DNA from: Fragum whitleyi
Taxonomy: Eukaryota > Mollusca > Bivalvia > Cardiida > Cardiidae
Reading direction: 5' to 3'
Length of the DNA: 64,000 nucleotides
NCBI GenBank assembly: GCA_948146395.1
Contig: OX411544.1
Location: 54,265,933-54,329,932, forward strand
The position numbers and the translations under genes are program-made. Below are positions 25,101 to 38,160 of the stretch, piece after piece; position 1 is the first letter of the stretch, and each line of letters opens with the position of its first letter. The notes beneath the pieces are model-generated. The model made no database searches and was not told the origin of the DNA. It worked only from the letters and a program-made list of their open reading frames with translations.

Positions 25101-28100
25101 AAATGTATAAGGGATACATCTACGAGATCTCTCTATTCAAGCCTTTCAGGAAAAGCAAAACTTCGATATACTCCTAAATGTCTCACTGAGGTATAAATCG
25201 ATAGCTGAGAAATCGATATGTACTCAAGGATTAAGTGAATAAGATGTAAAACTAAAGATGGTATATAATATCGTTAGGTGTTGCCAGGTAACACGATTGT
25301 TTATAGTAAAATTATACGGCGTGAGGAAATGAAACTTAACCTGATCTATTGAACGACAAATTATGATATATGACCCACCACCGGAGACATACTTAATCAT
25401 TAAGCCTTTTAATCCGACCTTGATTTTTTTGTTTTGCACTGTTTCAATCATATATTTTCGATTAAATGATAGTTTTACTCATTAAAATAAGAAAAATCAT
25501 AATGAAAACAATGTCTTGTATACTTGTACGAGTATAACATACTCAACTACAAAAGAAACGCAGTATTATGAAAACCTGTAGAAAAATTTGGAAACTAATA
25601 AGACAATTGGCACTCTTTGAGACAAAATATTCAAGTAGACTCCATGCTATAGAATCAATACCATATTGGTCAAAATTTTGGTAGGCTGTTTTCATTGTTT
25701 TTTTCAAGGCGGAGGCTTTCCATGCATTACATTGAAAGGCGATGGTTGTGGAATATTGTCAAATCAGAATTTCTTCATGATGTGTTTCAGAATCGGTGTT
25801 AAAAAGTAAAAGAACTATTGGTTATTGTTTCCATAAATCATAAGATTTCAAAATTTCATTCAAATCATAGTAAAAGACATTGAAAATTCAGCCATCGATT
25901 TTGCGACATATATCAATTGTTTAACATGTTCTTGGAACATTTAAAAGGAACCGCATCTCATATAAACAAATAAGAAAAATACATGTAGAAAGGTAATCAC
26001 GAAGTTACCAGAACAACTGGTTGTTCGACAATATTCTAAGAATACGAGTAAGTCTAAAAACATTGGACAAATCTACTCAAAGCCATACTATAACACATCC
26101 ATAGGCAACCATTTAGACGAAAAAGATTTAAATAAAGTCTCTGTGCTACTTTTTGCTTTTTGTTCAGTCCTTATTCGAAACAAAATAACTCAATTTTTAT
26201 ATCTTTCAATATCTACCCGGAAAAGGCCTTAGTGTCTTATGAATGTTAGTCTTAATATCAAAATATGTCATATCCGTTTTTAAGATTGAATCCCCCCCGC
26301 GGTCATCCCCGCGCGGTCATCCCCGCCCCTCGCTCACTGCTTTGCGTTCAAGATGAAAACGTTTGGAAATTTTACCCTGCTTTGCACGCGAGAAACTATT
26401 TTTAAACGTTCACAAACACATTTGATTTAATATGGCAATTTGAACATTCATGTCCATCTTTCGTTTGAAACAGCTGCAGATAGTCAATAATTGGGCGAAA
26501 AAATTCATCCATCGATAGTATTTTTCTTGATGTCGAACCTAGTTTTCTAGTGTTATTTTTCATGGGGCTACGTGTCTAATAATTTTGCAGAATGAATATG
26601 TACTAACTTAAAGTAGAAGTGAGATTCTGGATTCTCCTTATACACAGTCAGACTTGGTGGAGATTTATGCAATTATGAGACTGCCCCATCCACTATATAT
26701 ATGCTTGCTTAAGACAGGTTTGACTGTATATATACAAAAAATCGAGAAATAAGTGTAGAAAATAAATTCAAAGTAAGGTAGAATGACCATTTTTGTGTAT
26801 AAAATCTGCCAATAAAGTCAGGAATCTACCATATTCAGCCAGTGAAAGGGGTGTGGGCCATTGTGGCGCTTTTTACCCAGTGTCAATTGAAGATTTTTAT
26901 GTATTATTTTTTTTATTTTCTTGTTTTGCAAAAAAGGACACGTTGAGTTATGAGCTACAGAAACAGTGACTTATCTGGATTCAAGTTAAGATATTTAAGT
27001 CTTCCTTGCACAACCCCTATTTTGTTGGTACCCATTAGAATCGTTGAGACGATTCAAATGAGTACCCACAAAATAGGGTTTCATTAAGAAATACAGGTTT
27101 TAGACTGGTGTTACCCCATCTGTACCCTGGTTGATATTTGCATATGGACGTAGCTGAAGTATCAAAATATTCTCTTTTTAAACAATAGTTAAAGGTTTGC
27201 TTATATCCAGTGATTTTGGCCATTTTCTTTTTCTCTCTGGAACTCCTAAGCCATCTAGACTGTTTGTTGCCTTTAACCCGTGTCTTTCGGGCTTCAAATC
27301 TTGTTTTAATTAAACAAAACTTTAAGGTTTGCTTATATCATGTAACTTGACCATTTTCTTTTTTTCTGTGGAACTCCTTAGCCATCTAGACTGTTTGTTG
27401 TCTTCATTTATTTACATTTCAACCCTTGTCTTTCGGGCTTCAAATCTTGTTTTAACTATTTTCCCAAGTTGGGTGTCATTTCACAAAGTCTGGCTCAAGC
27501 ATTTCACATTATAATGAAGAAATAAGGCTTCAGTGTAAGCCAAGATCAGACTGCACGTCCGTGTAGGCTGATCTTAGCCTACACTATCTGCCAAAGCCTT
27601 GTTCACAATAGCAATATATCGTGAACAGTATGACTAGGGTTAATAGAGAAAATTCAGAAATGGAATCGTTCTAATATAAAACATCGAAAGAAACCCAGCA
27701 AAAGTAAATAAATATCAAAAAATAAGGAATAAAACTGACTATACGAAATAATCTTAATAACTAAACATACCTGTATGCTATTTTAAGTGCCCTATACTAT
27801 TCACACTTACGCTCTATTTCCAATATGATATAAACTATCGTAAAAATCTCCTTATTATACTGCTAATATTCGGATGATAGGTTCAGCGTGGGTGATAATA
27901 CGATCGGCGTCTTATCTTTTAACCTGTGTAAAATACCGTGAACGTATTCACCATGAATAATGATACCCCACCCCTATTTAACATAACTGTCTCCTTGGAT
28001 TACACCTTTTGGAAGATTTTCGTTTTTCTTTCAAAGGAATAAAGGTGAACTTTTTTAACAATGAAACGGCTTGCTGTAGTTAGTGTGGGGACATGTTGGG

Positions 28101-29965
28101 GAAATTCAAATGGCAGCCCGGGAGTCGCGTAAGATGATGTAATAATCTAAAATTGACTGTAATATGCATGCGCAGGAAGGACATTCATGTGAACGGAGCT
28201 TCCCACTGGTGGTAGTAAATAAACTTCACATTTACCGCTACAATAATTAATCAACCGTGAAATATCGTTACCCCTTTTTAGAAATGTGATAAACTCGTGC
28301 AAAATACTATATAAAATAAGAAAAAAGTATTTGTTGTTTAAAGTAATAGAGATATTTTGATTTTTGGAATCGAATTGTTGTGCACTATTTTCGACGCCAT
28401 TTTGGAACCTAAGTAACACCGGCCTGACCCAGGATCAGAAGCGTCGAGGTTGAGAGGTTAAATTGACATCACTAGTGTCGAAACCGGGGTCGTTCTGATG
28501 GAAACCCGGTTAACTCGGGTCGAAACCGAGTCCGATATGAACATAACCGTTGTTATATTCAGGGTATAGAGACGTCACAGCGATCTGACGCTATAAAGTG
28601 TAACGTTATTTGACGTTATGTTTGCAGCGTAAGATCGGAGAGCAAACAATCACACTTTCATTTGAAAAATAAATCATATCAAAAGAGGTGATCAAAAATA
28701 TGAATAACTATCATATTCAATGCCGTATCAAATATTTGTAAAGTATAGTCCGTTTGACTTCTATATGGACCAACCTTTTCATCAATTACATAAAGTTGCG
28801 TTTAAATAAAAGATTTCTATGTGGTAAAATGTTATTTTCAGCTTAATACCATTCCAAAATATATTTTTTGGAATCAAAATGATTTTAAAATAATGATTTT
28901 GTCTATCTAGTTACTGATAATATTTTCGCATTTTCTGCTCTTAAACACGAGGGGTGGTGAAGGCTTTTTAGTTGGAAGGTAATGTAAACAAATAGTAAAA
29001 GCACGTGGTTTTATAGTAAACATTTGACAGAAGAAATGTCGAATATTCCATATATGGAAAAGCTAATTAGCACATCGACGGTCAGGACATCTAAAACTTA
29101 AATATCCTGTGATTTGTACCGTTATTACTTGCCTGCTTATCTAGATTTCCTCGTGCAAATCCCAACGATTTTGTAAAATAATCCTTTTTGATTGGTCTAA
29201 ATAAGGGGAGTATGGGGTTCATCTCAGAATTGATAAAAAATATTATCAAATATCTTGTCAAACAGTTGTTTAACAAATACAGAATGCACTCAGATTTTAT
29301 ATCCCAAGGAAGTAAAAAAAATCTACCAAATTAATTTTACAAAAATACTCGATTTTATACTAAAACGACTTGCCAAAATTCATACACTTTTGACTTGGCC
29401 CCTATGCAAATCAGAGCTTTTTTTGGATAGACAATTCGCTGTTCCGTTTATTGCAGACACAAGTAGGTATGAAGGGCCGAAAGTTAACATGTAGACGGAC
29501 GGACAAAATCATTATTACACCTTCAAAAAATCTGAAAAAACAAAATTCTTCATGGTATTAGATTGAAAATATGGTATGACAAGAAAAAAAATACGCTTCA
29601 TTAATTCGATTCTGAGATTTTCGGCGAAATGTTGGTCCATATAGAAGTCAAACGGACTATAAAGTCTCTTTAAATACGGAAGTTACATTTTGTATTTATT
29701 AACAACAACAACAACAACAACAACAACAAAAAAAAGGATTTACGAACAATTGAAAATTTAAATAATAGTAAAACAACCTTAGTATTGTTGGTCCTGCTTA
29801 ACTTTAAACTTTTCAAAACCCTGGGGCATTTAATATTCAAATTAAACAGGCTAGTATTTCATTTTTCTGTCATTGACGTCGGAATAATCGAAATGATAGG
29901 CGTGTCATTTTTTATCGTGGCTGTTAGCATTCTCGCATATTGTGCTTGATTCGCGCATTATTGCT
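25101..29965. other. Host intergenic DNA, no gene recognised
   Basis: All open frames here are short and unremarkable. It contains partial fold-back units (about 26338, 27025-27110, 27530-27600), a duplicated block (27180-27310 and 27325-27450 share the CTTTAAGGTTTGCTTATAT / GGAACTCC words) and an (AAC)n tract at about 29701-29730. Confidence 0.4.
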
Positions 29966-30388
29966 TATTCTTAAATGCTTTTTGGTGGTTTATCGAGAAA
30001 TAACGGTGGATTATCAGTTGACAATCTCACTACAAAAGCAGTGAAATTATCAAAATTTTATACCATGCTTTTGTGCATTTCATCCTATCTGACGTCATCT
30101 ATGCGGGGCGAGATAAGTGACGTCACAATGAACGTTGCATAGCAATCACGCGCAAAATGACGCGCTTTACGAAAATATGTCCTAGAAATTTCACATTTTG
30201 TCTCATACTTGCATTAAAGAAATAGAATTATCGTTTGTTTTTCGAGTAAGATTGATTAATATTTCATTTCATGAACAATAAAAACTATATTTTCACTCGT
30301 GGTCCTGCCACTCGTGAAAATATAGCTTTTGTTGTTCACTCAATGAAATATAAATCGATCTTACATTGAAGCAAACGATTATTCTCTA
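29966..30388. repeat. Host repeat with terminal fold-back, copy 2
   Basis: Second copy of 23219-23647, in the same orientation, with the same palindromic right third. Confidence 0.75.
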
Positions 30389-31891
30389 TTTATTTCATTT
30401 TGGAAAAGAATGGAGTGAGCAATTTTTCTAGATTGATTGTTTTATTTAATTAGATCACCATTCAATACGATTTTAAATACCCATCGCGAAAAGTAAAAAA
30501 AAAAAAATAATAATAAATAAATAGCATGAGTTTTTCAGACTTTTTTTTTTACACAAAAATGTGTTTTGAAAAAAAAACACAAAAACACGAACAAAAACCA
30601 AATGTAAAACGACGAAATATAGCTCTGGCTATTTTTCTTAAACATGCGTAGATATGACAATTACTGTTATTTTGAATCATTATTTTCAAAGCCGAAATCA
30701 TCTAGTCTTATTTTTTTTTTTTTTTTTTTTTTGCTTAAATTCTAGCAGCGTTACAGTTTCCACTATTTTTACCCAGGCATGAAGAGTTTTTCGCGAAATT
30801 ATTTTTGAAACTTTCAATTTCACTTAAAAAAAAAAATCTAGTATGCTAGATATCTCTGTACAAAATTTTACGATTATAAAGAGCATTTCCGCGGTTTCGT
30901 GACATTTTGAACATGTCTCGAAGGCGAAGCATGATACGCGTTACACGCGCTTTTAACGTTTTTTTTTCTGTCAAACCCTGTTACATTCCTAATCACAGCT
31001 ATATGTGTCAGAATATCATAGTGTTATGTTTATCACAAACTTTGTGAACTACCATGCTGTAAGGATGAAAACGTTTGACAAATTTAACCGCGCTTCGCAC
31101 GTGTACGCGTTCGCAAACGTTTTCGTATAATGAAAGAAAGGCTGGACCCGGCAATATGAACAATGAGTTAGAGGAAGGTATAGTTGTCTAGCCTCGGTCG
31201 TCTACAAAATATATTCTGTATTATTTTTGACAGGGCAGGACATTGATTAACCGTGACGTATTCTAGCAAGTTAAAGCTTATTTATTTATTTATTTATTTA
31301 TTCATGTTGGTTTGGTTTCTGTCAAAAGTGTGTCACAATTTATTGTAAGTTGTCGCGTGTATATATATAAATTTTGCTGTAACACAAAATCAAAAGGATT
31401 AACCTAAGGTACATGATTTTTGACAATCCGTCGACGATTTAACGTTTCCATCTAGAATTATCACCAGTGAGTTAATTACAAATAATATCGAAAGTAGTTG
31501 CAAGGCATCAATCTTTTAAGAATGCAACGAAGCGTATCTCGGATCCACCCTGCAATGTAAAAATATTAATAATAACAATCCTCTATTTCAATGGCCCGAT
31601 ATTCTTTATATTAACGAGTATTTGACACAAAGGAACATTTCCTTTTTGTTCTATTAAAAAATTTTGTGTTCTATTCGATTACATCACATATCGAGGGATC
31701 GGTGCAAGACTGTAATAATTGTATTTATTTTATAACTATTCAAATATCCGTGTGATAACATCCCGTATGATATTTTTATGATATCACATAGTTATTTTAA
31801 GAACAATGATATAATGCGGTTATTTTAGTAACTTGCATTTCTGTTAGAAACATCGACGAAAAGAAGACAAAAAGAGGTTATAAGATAAATA
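30389..31891. other. Host intergenic DNA, low complexity
   Basis: Long A and T runs (about 30491-30510, 30711-30731), a TTTA microsatellite near 31270-31300 and a partial family A arm near 31055-31135. No gene was seen. Confidence 0.4.
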
Positions 31892-32032
31892 TAATACGTA
31901 CTTAGTGTATTGTATGAAAAAAAATCTAACTAGGTTGTGAGAATTGATAATTGTCTCGACAGAGCCTCGACAATTTTCAATTCTCCCAACCTCGTTAGAT
32001 ATTTTTCCCATATAATACACTAAGTATGTATT
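31892..32032. repeat. Fold-back element of about 141 bp
   Basis: The inverted arms start AATACGTACTTAGTGTATT and end AATACACTAAGTATGTATT, with an inner palindrome around GACAGAGCCTCGAC. A single copy was noticed in this window. Confidence 0.7.
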
Positions 32033-32516
32033 ATATATATATACAATGTATATACACTTAGTACACTCTTGCGCTAAACCCTCGATATATATATTCGTTT
32101 GGCGACCAAAACATCGTAAATACAGAAACAATAAAGCTGAATTATATTGTTTTGTTCATCCATCGGTGAAATGTTTTTTTTCTATATCGTTGATGGAGGA
32201 CCCAACTGTCGCGTATTCAGCTTTATTGAAGCATAGTCTGTGTATATCTCTGTAGATTATATCTCTGTAGATATATGTATATTTCTGATACATATGGCGA
32301 TTAAATACGGGGGAGATCTTTTAAGACTAAGCGTTTTCGTTCGACCGTCGTATTTTGAAAATTGTAACAATATGTTTGTCATTAGATGATATTAGTACTT
32401 GTGAAATAATGGTCTAGATCCTTGTTTTGCATCGCTCCAAAAATATCATTATACGCTTTTCTATTTCAAATAGTTCTCGTTTTATTCGAACGCAAAAGAT
32501 CTCATATATTTGCCAG

Positions 32517-32670
32517 GGTAGCGGACCCGTAATAGTTTCGCAACGTTCCGAAAGTCATGAACATTAACAGTTTTAACTGAGGTTTCCTTATGCTTTTATT
32601 AGGAAACCAGTTAAAATTGTGAAAGATCATGAGTTCTGAAATGTTGCGGAACAATTACGGGTCCATTACC
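32517..32670. repeat. Fold-back element, family E copy 2
   Basis: Second copy of the 1107-1263 element. The ends GGTAGCGGACCCGTAAT / ATTACGGGTCCATTACC form the termini. Confidence 0.75.
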
Positions 32671-33102
32671 TAGAAGAAGTAAATGTGTGTACAGTGTAAA
32701 TATATTACCCTGAATTCAGGAAACAAAAGTATTTGCAAACGTTTCAAAATTGTGCCCCGCTTTGCACGTAAAATCGTGCAAAGCGCTTTTTTCAATCATT
32801 TTACATAGGTTTTGTCTACGGAGTTTTTAAATGTTCCCTTTATGCTTGTCGTGCTATAGAGGCCTACATTTTCCAATGACAGCAGATCCCATTCACGATG
32901 ACACAGTGTAGAGTAACAGTTTCATACATGAATAGCAATGGTATGTGGTAATCATAATTTCTTGCATCCGACATAAAAGATAATTATTGACCAACCCTTC
33001 CTTGCGACCTTTTGCCATAACCCCTAACCCTTTTCCACTAAAATGGTTAGATCGATCCCCGGTGGCGACTCATGTCATTTCCGACAATGCTCGGATAATT
33101 GA

Positions 33103-33340
33103 GCGTGATTGTGAGTGACATTTCGAACAATTTGAAATTCGCGAAGTCTAAAGATTAAGAAGCCCAGACAGCCAAAAACTGTAAATATAAAGTTACTTGG
33201 ATGTCTACGGATATTTTGAGAACTTATCTAACTACTACACGCAAGGTGAAGACTCTGGCCAGACTGTGAGCATGCACAGACTGGTCAGAGTCTTTGCATT
33301 GTGGATATTTGAAATTGTTGGAAATCTCACGCACTGGCGC
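33103..33340. repeat. Fold-back element, family C copy 2 (inside a decayed SINE context)
   Basis: Same ends and internal palindrome (GACTCTGGCCAGACTGTG) as 23705-23948. It sits between SINE-like sequence at about 33037-33090 and 33360-33500, which suggests insertion into an older SINE. Confidence 0.6.
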
Positions 33341-33500
33341 AATTATTAAAACATTTCAAAATTGGAGAGCAGCTGGATGCTGCGAAAGGGTGGAGCGGCA
33401 GTGCTATTGGGAGAAATACCAGGAAAACATTATAAGGAACTTAGGCCGCCGCGATGAGAAAATGTTAAAAGCGCCGATAAACATAACACAAATGAACAAA

Positions 33501-35859
33501 ACAAATAATGATAATAATAAAAATTAGACACCAAAAGGGTTAAATTGCTGGTTAAACCCAACAAGTCAACTTTTAAGGTCTAAGACCTTGTCCACAATTA
33601 CGTTTAAGTTTCATTTTGTTATTTTGTAGCGAAAAGAATATGCTTTGCATTAATGAAATAAAAGTGATATGTCTTCGAGTAAGATTTTTCATTAAATTCA
33701 ATTTTCCGAAGTTGTTGCAGCATTTTTCGCCGAATTTGACGTCGCAACAAAACCATCGTTACTAGGCTTATTTGGCGCCAATCTCCGTGTAATAAAGCAT
33801 TCTAAAATATTTGAAATTTAGGTTAAATGTAAAATGTAGAATTTAGAAGAATCAAATCTGAATGTGATTTTAAGAATTACAAAAAATCACTTCATATTTC
33901 TTCCATTTAAAAAGATAGCTTTTGTAAACATTTGACGCGACGTTGAAATATCCTTTGATTTGCGATATCTTCGCGGAATCGAATTTTAGAAAAAATCTAA
34001 CCCGAAGACACATGGTTTGTATTTCAAAAATCTTCAGCGAAATGGTTTTGCAGCAACATATCTTAATTTCAGCATAGGTCACCGATAAAATTTTCGAGAA
34101 AAAAGGCAATATTTTCAGTAACTGTACTCGAAAACAGCAACGCAGAAGGCATTAACATTTAATACGTTACCCTTTATTGTATTTCTTCACTTATATCTTC
34201 ATATCAATAACACAATAACATCGGGCGTCTTAATACGGAGCAAATGGGGTTTTCGGGATAAAAAATCGGTTTATTATTTCCAAAAATAGTGGACAATTAC
34301 TGATTTTGGTCACTAAAAGAGTGGTTGGCCCCTTGATGACGTCATGACGTCAACTCTACGTTATTGGATTCCTTTTTATGACCGAATTATGAAAGCGGGT
34401 ACTTTAAAGTTCAGTTTCATCGTATTAGGTATGATTTGCAGACAATTTGAAATTTGGACCAAAAATGGCCCTCTATGTGTCCGAAGTTACCTTAAAGGTC
34501 GAAGAGAGCCGTGCCAATATGTTCTTATGAAAAAAAAAAGTAGTTAGACTTCGCAAAACTTAAAGTCAGTCTACTTTATCAAAATCAATCTTACTTTTGT
34601 TTTTGAAAAAGCCACACTTAGCCTCAAATAGCACATAACCGTATGTTATTTCAAAGCCTTTGAAAAGCTTTATTTATTTGTCTCTTAATTCTGACAGCAG
34701 CCATGCTATTAACAAACATTATACCCTAGTACAAAAACGCATAAAACGCGAACTCAAGTTAATAGTAAATTACCCAAACCACTTATAACGCATGGCACAG
34801 CTAGAACCAATAAGTTTGAGATGCCAATATTTTGGCAGTAGACGCAGATTCTATTAAAGAATGCATGGCAAAAGTTTGAAAGACATCTATACTAGCCACG
34901 AAAAGGCCCTTATGGAGACCCGTCTTTGAGTTGAATTATGACCAATGGATTTAGAGATTTTTTTATTGCAATCATATTGGACCATTTTTCCGTGACGCTG
35001 CAGCCCGTAGAGTCCAAGTCATGGGCCCAAAAAGATTTTCACGAACAAATCTGAAAGAACATGTTCAAAGCAACATTCCTCCGAAGTTTGGTTGAATTCC
35101 GAACAGCAGTTTTAGAGAAGAAGATTTTTTTTCTTATACAGTAAAACTTGTGTTAAGCGACCACTTAGAGGGCCACCAAAAGCGGTCGTTTAAGGGAATT
35201 GTCGCTTCTTACAATATTTCCTGATAGATAAGACAGGTCAATTTGATAGCATATATACATTGTCGCCTAAGTCTAACTGAATTCTATTGTGTTAGAGCCC
35301 ATCAGAATCGTCTCATTAAGACGATTCTAATGGGTTCTATCACATAAGATTCAATAAGAAACAATTTTTCGCAAAATAATGTCCACTTTTCAAAGATTTT
35401 GCTTACGGTGAAGGGACTTTTTATGGTCGTCGTTTAATAAAATTGGTCGCTTAATAGACGTGATCGCTCGAGCAATATCGACTGTATTTCACCATATAAG
35501 ACCATTTTTCATTGACGCGACATCCCGTGGAGCCGAAGTCATCAGCCCGATTAGAATTTCAAGAAGAAATCGTAGAGGGCATGTCCTACGAATGATTACT
35601 CTGAAGATTGTTTGAATTGTACCCAGTAGTTTCAGAGAAGAAGATGTTTGAAGAATCAAAGCGCTAAAAGTGCTGAAGGCCTGGTTTATAAAGAGGCAAG
35701 GAGACATTTGAAATCATGCACTCCAATATTTTAATCTTTTTAGCAAGGCTTTTTAGGCAAGGGAAACCAAGGGTTCCGGACTCACTTCAAAGGAAAAAAT
35801 ATCGAACGGTATGCTCACTATATAGCGCTGATTCCGCAAAATACAACTAATTCCCAATG

Positions 35860-35860
<1 letters not shown>
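33501..35860. other. Host intergenic DNA, no gene recognised
   Basis: Two related blocks occur (about 34980-35130 and 35500-35650, sharing GTCAT-GCCC-AAA-ATTTC and AGAGAAGAAGAT words). There is also a repeat-like stretch with GCGACCACTTAGAGGGCC at about 35147-35470 and a fold-back around 35291-35345. No coding feature is supported. Confidence 0.35.
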
Positions 35861-35935
<75 letters not shown>

Positions 35936-38160
35936 TCTTTATTTAAAGAAGGTAAAAACATTAAGACAATCAATTTCAATTAACAATGAGATGAAAAAGT
36001 GTCTTTTTTACAATGTTGCCTTCTCTTTCTCTCTCTTTCTCTCTCTCTCTCTCTCTAACTCTCTCTCTCTCTCCTCTCTCTCTCTAACTCTCTCTCTCTC
36101 TCACACACACAAACAAAAAACCAAACTTACACACACATTTAAAACATATTAATCATTGAGCATAAATATTAGTTATGCAATTGATAAAGACAAGATTCAG
36201 CACGACATTTTTTTTAAATTGATAGAATCACGTACGGACAGACACACTGTAAAACTTAATACACCTAAATTTGAAATAAAATCAGGCAGAAACAGTTATA
36301 TTATTTCTTGGTTCAGTAAATAAGCCTTTATTCTTTTTTAAAAAATGTGAACTGTGTTCGATTCTCTTATGAAAATGGGAATTTTATTCCACACTTCCAT
36401 ACTGGCATAAGAGAACGCCCTTTTCTTAAAAGATGTCTTAAATCTTGAGTTAGTTATATCATGGCGGGAAGCAGATCTTAAGTTATATGTACAGTTTTTA
36501 GAGAATTAAATAATATCTGTAATGTATTTAGGCGTGAGATTGTTTAGAGATTTAATTATTAGTAGCGCAGTATGATAATTGCACCTGTTATCAAAACTCA
36601 ACCATTTCAGATTGGTAAAAAGAGTTTTTGAAGGAGTTCTTATTGAGGCGCCAAGTATGATGCGAGCAGCCCTTTTCTGGAGCATGTTAATTTTAGATAA
36701 ATTTCGTTTGGTATTCCTTCCTCAAACGGGACAACAATAATCAAAATATGGGAGTAAGTAGGAAGTATAAAATAATTGTTTCATTTCAAATGTAAGGTAA
36801 ATAGATATTCTTTTAAGCAAAGCAATTTTACTGTTTATTTTTAGGCATGTTTTATCAATATGGTCAGTCCAGTTTAAGTGTTTGTCTACGTTCACACCTA
36901 AAACCTTATGGGTCTCAACGTTTTCTATCGGAACATTTTTGATTCGTAAATCAAGGTTACAAGATGTAGTTTTATTTCTTGGTCCTATTATCATACATTT
37001 TGTTTTACTGGGGTTAACAAGCATGTTGTTGATCGTGCACCAATTGAGAATACAATCTAAACTACTTTGAAGATTTGTTTGAACTTCTGATAATTCAGTT
37101 CCAGATGCGTAAAGCGTTGAATCATCAGCATAAAGATCAAGGTTAGAGTTTTTGATAAATAAGCTTAGGTCATTGATATAAATTAAGAATAGTATCGGAC
37201 CCAATATAGAGCCTTGCGGAACACCGCTTGTTAACTTTTGTGAAGACGAAAAAGTAGTTTTGTGTTTAATACATTGAGTTCTTTCACTTAAGTAAGACTT
37301 AAAAAGTGCCAATGATTTCTCAGAAAAATTATGCAGTTTTAATTTGTGCAACAGAACTTCATGGTCAACCAAATCAAAAGCTTTTTTGAGATCTACGAAA
37401 ATTGAACCAATAATTTTTCCGGAATCAATCTCATTTAGCCATTCATCTATCAATCGAATGAGCGCTGATTGGCATGAATGTTTTTCTCTAAATCCAGACT
37501 GAAGAGTTTCTAAGACGTTATGTTTGCTTAAAAATGAGTTTAACTGGTTTGCCAAATGTCGTTCGAAAATTTTTGACAAAGTCGGCAAAACGGAAAGAGG
37601 TCGGTAGTTATTTGGGTCATCCTTTGCTGACCCTTTATGAAAAGGAAGCACATATGCGTATTTCAACGCTCTAGGAAAAACACCTTTAGCAATGCTGTTA
37701 TTTATGATTGATGTAATCGGCAGAAATATAGTCACCACATTGTTTTAAAACATTTGCACTTATTTCATCTATTCCGGTAGCTTTAGAGGTGTCTAATTCC
37801 TTTATCATTTTACTTACTTCAATAGGTGTTATAAAGTTAACATCAAAATATTGATTTTTTTAATTTATCATGTAAACATGACTTTATATAGGAAAATGAA
37901 CTTTCATTGAATTCTACTCCATCTACCATTTTCGCCACGTTAATAAATGGTCATTCAAACAATTTAATATTATACGAGTGTCATCAACTTCGGATCCATG
38001 GTATATTAATCTAGAGGGAATGCAAGATGTTTCAACGAGGCCATTATCATTATTTTTCATTTTTCGGAAATTTTGCCATAGCTCCTCTGAGTATAGATTA
38101 CTTCGCCAGATTCCGCTTTGCAGAAAGGCGCATCTCGCGTTTTTATAATTTTAGATGAGT
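35861..38160 (-). mobile_element. 5'-truncated non-LTR retrotransposon (jockey/CR1-type)
   Basis: The element reads on the minus strand. Its 3' end is the TTTAAATAAAGATATT segment followed by the (ATT)n tract at 35861-35935, so that microsatellite is the retrotransposon tail. It contains a CT/GA microsatellite (36021-36111) in the 3' region, the reverse-transcriptase remnant, and no endonuclease or ORF1. The 5' limit is approximate. Confidence 0.75.
36296..37850 (-). pseudogene. Decayed reverse transcriptase
   Basis: Fingers, palm and thumb of a non-LTR reverse transcriptase are readable: FVDLKKAFDLVDHEVL (motif A), SGVPQGSILGPILFL (motif B) and LYADDSTLYASG (motif C), then the C-terminal WN-IP-type tail. 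Breaks: a frameshift near 37738, where the upstream TSKATGIDEIS block is in another frame; a TGA where Trp is expected after YFDYCCPV (36722); and another stop near the C-terminus. The copy cannot make a full protein. Confidence 0.85.
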
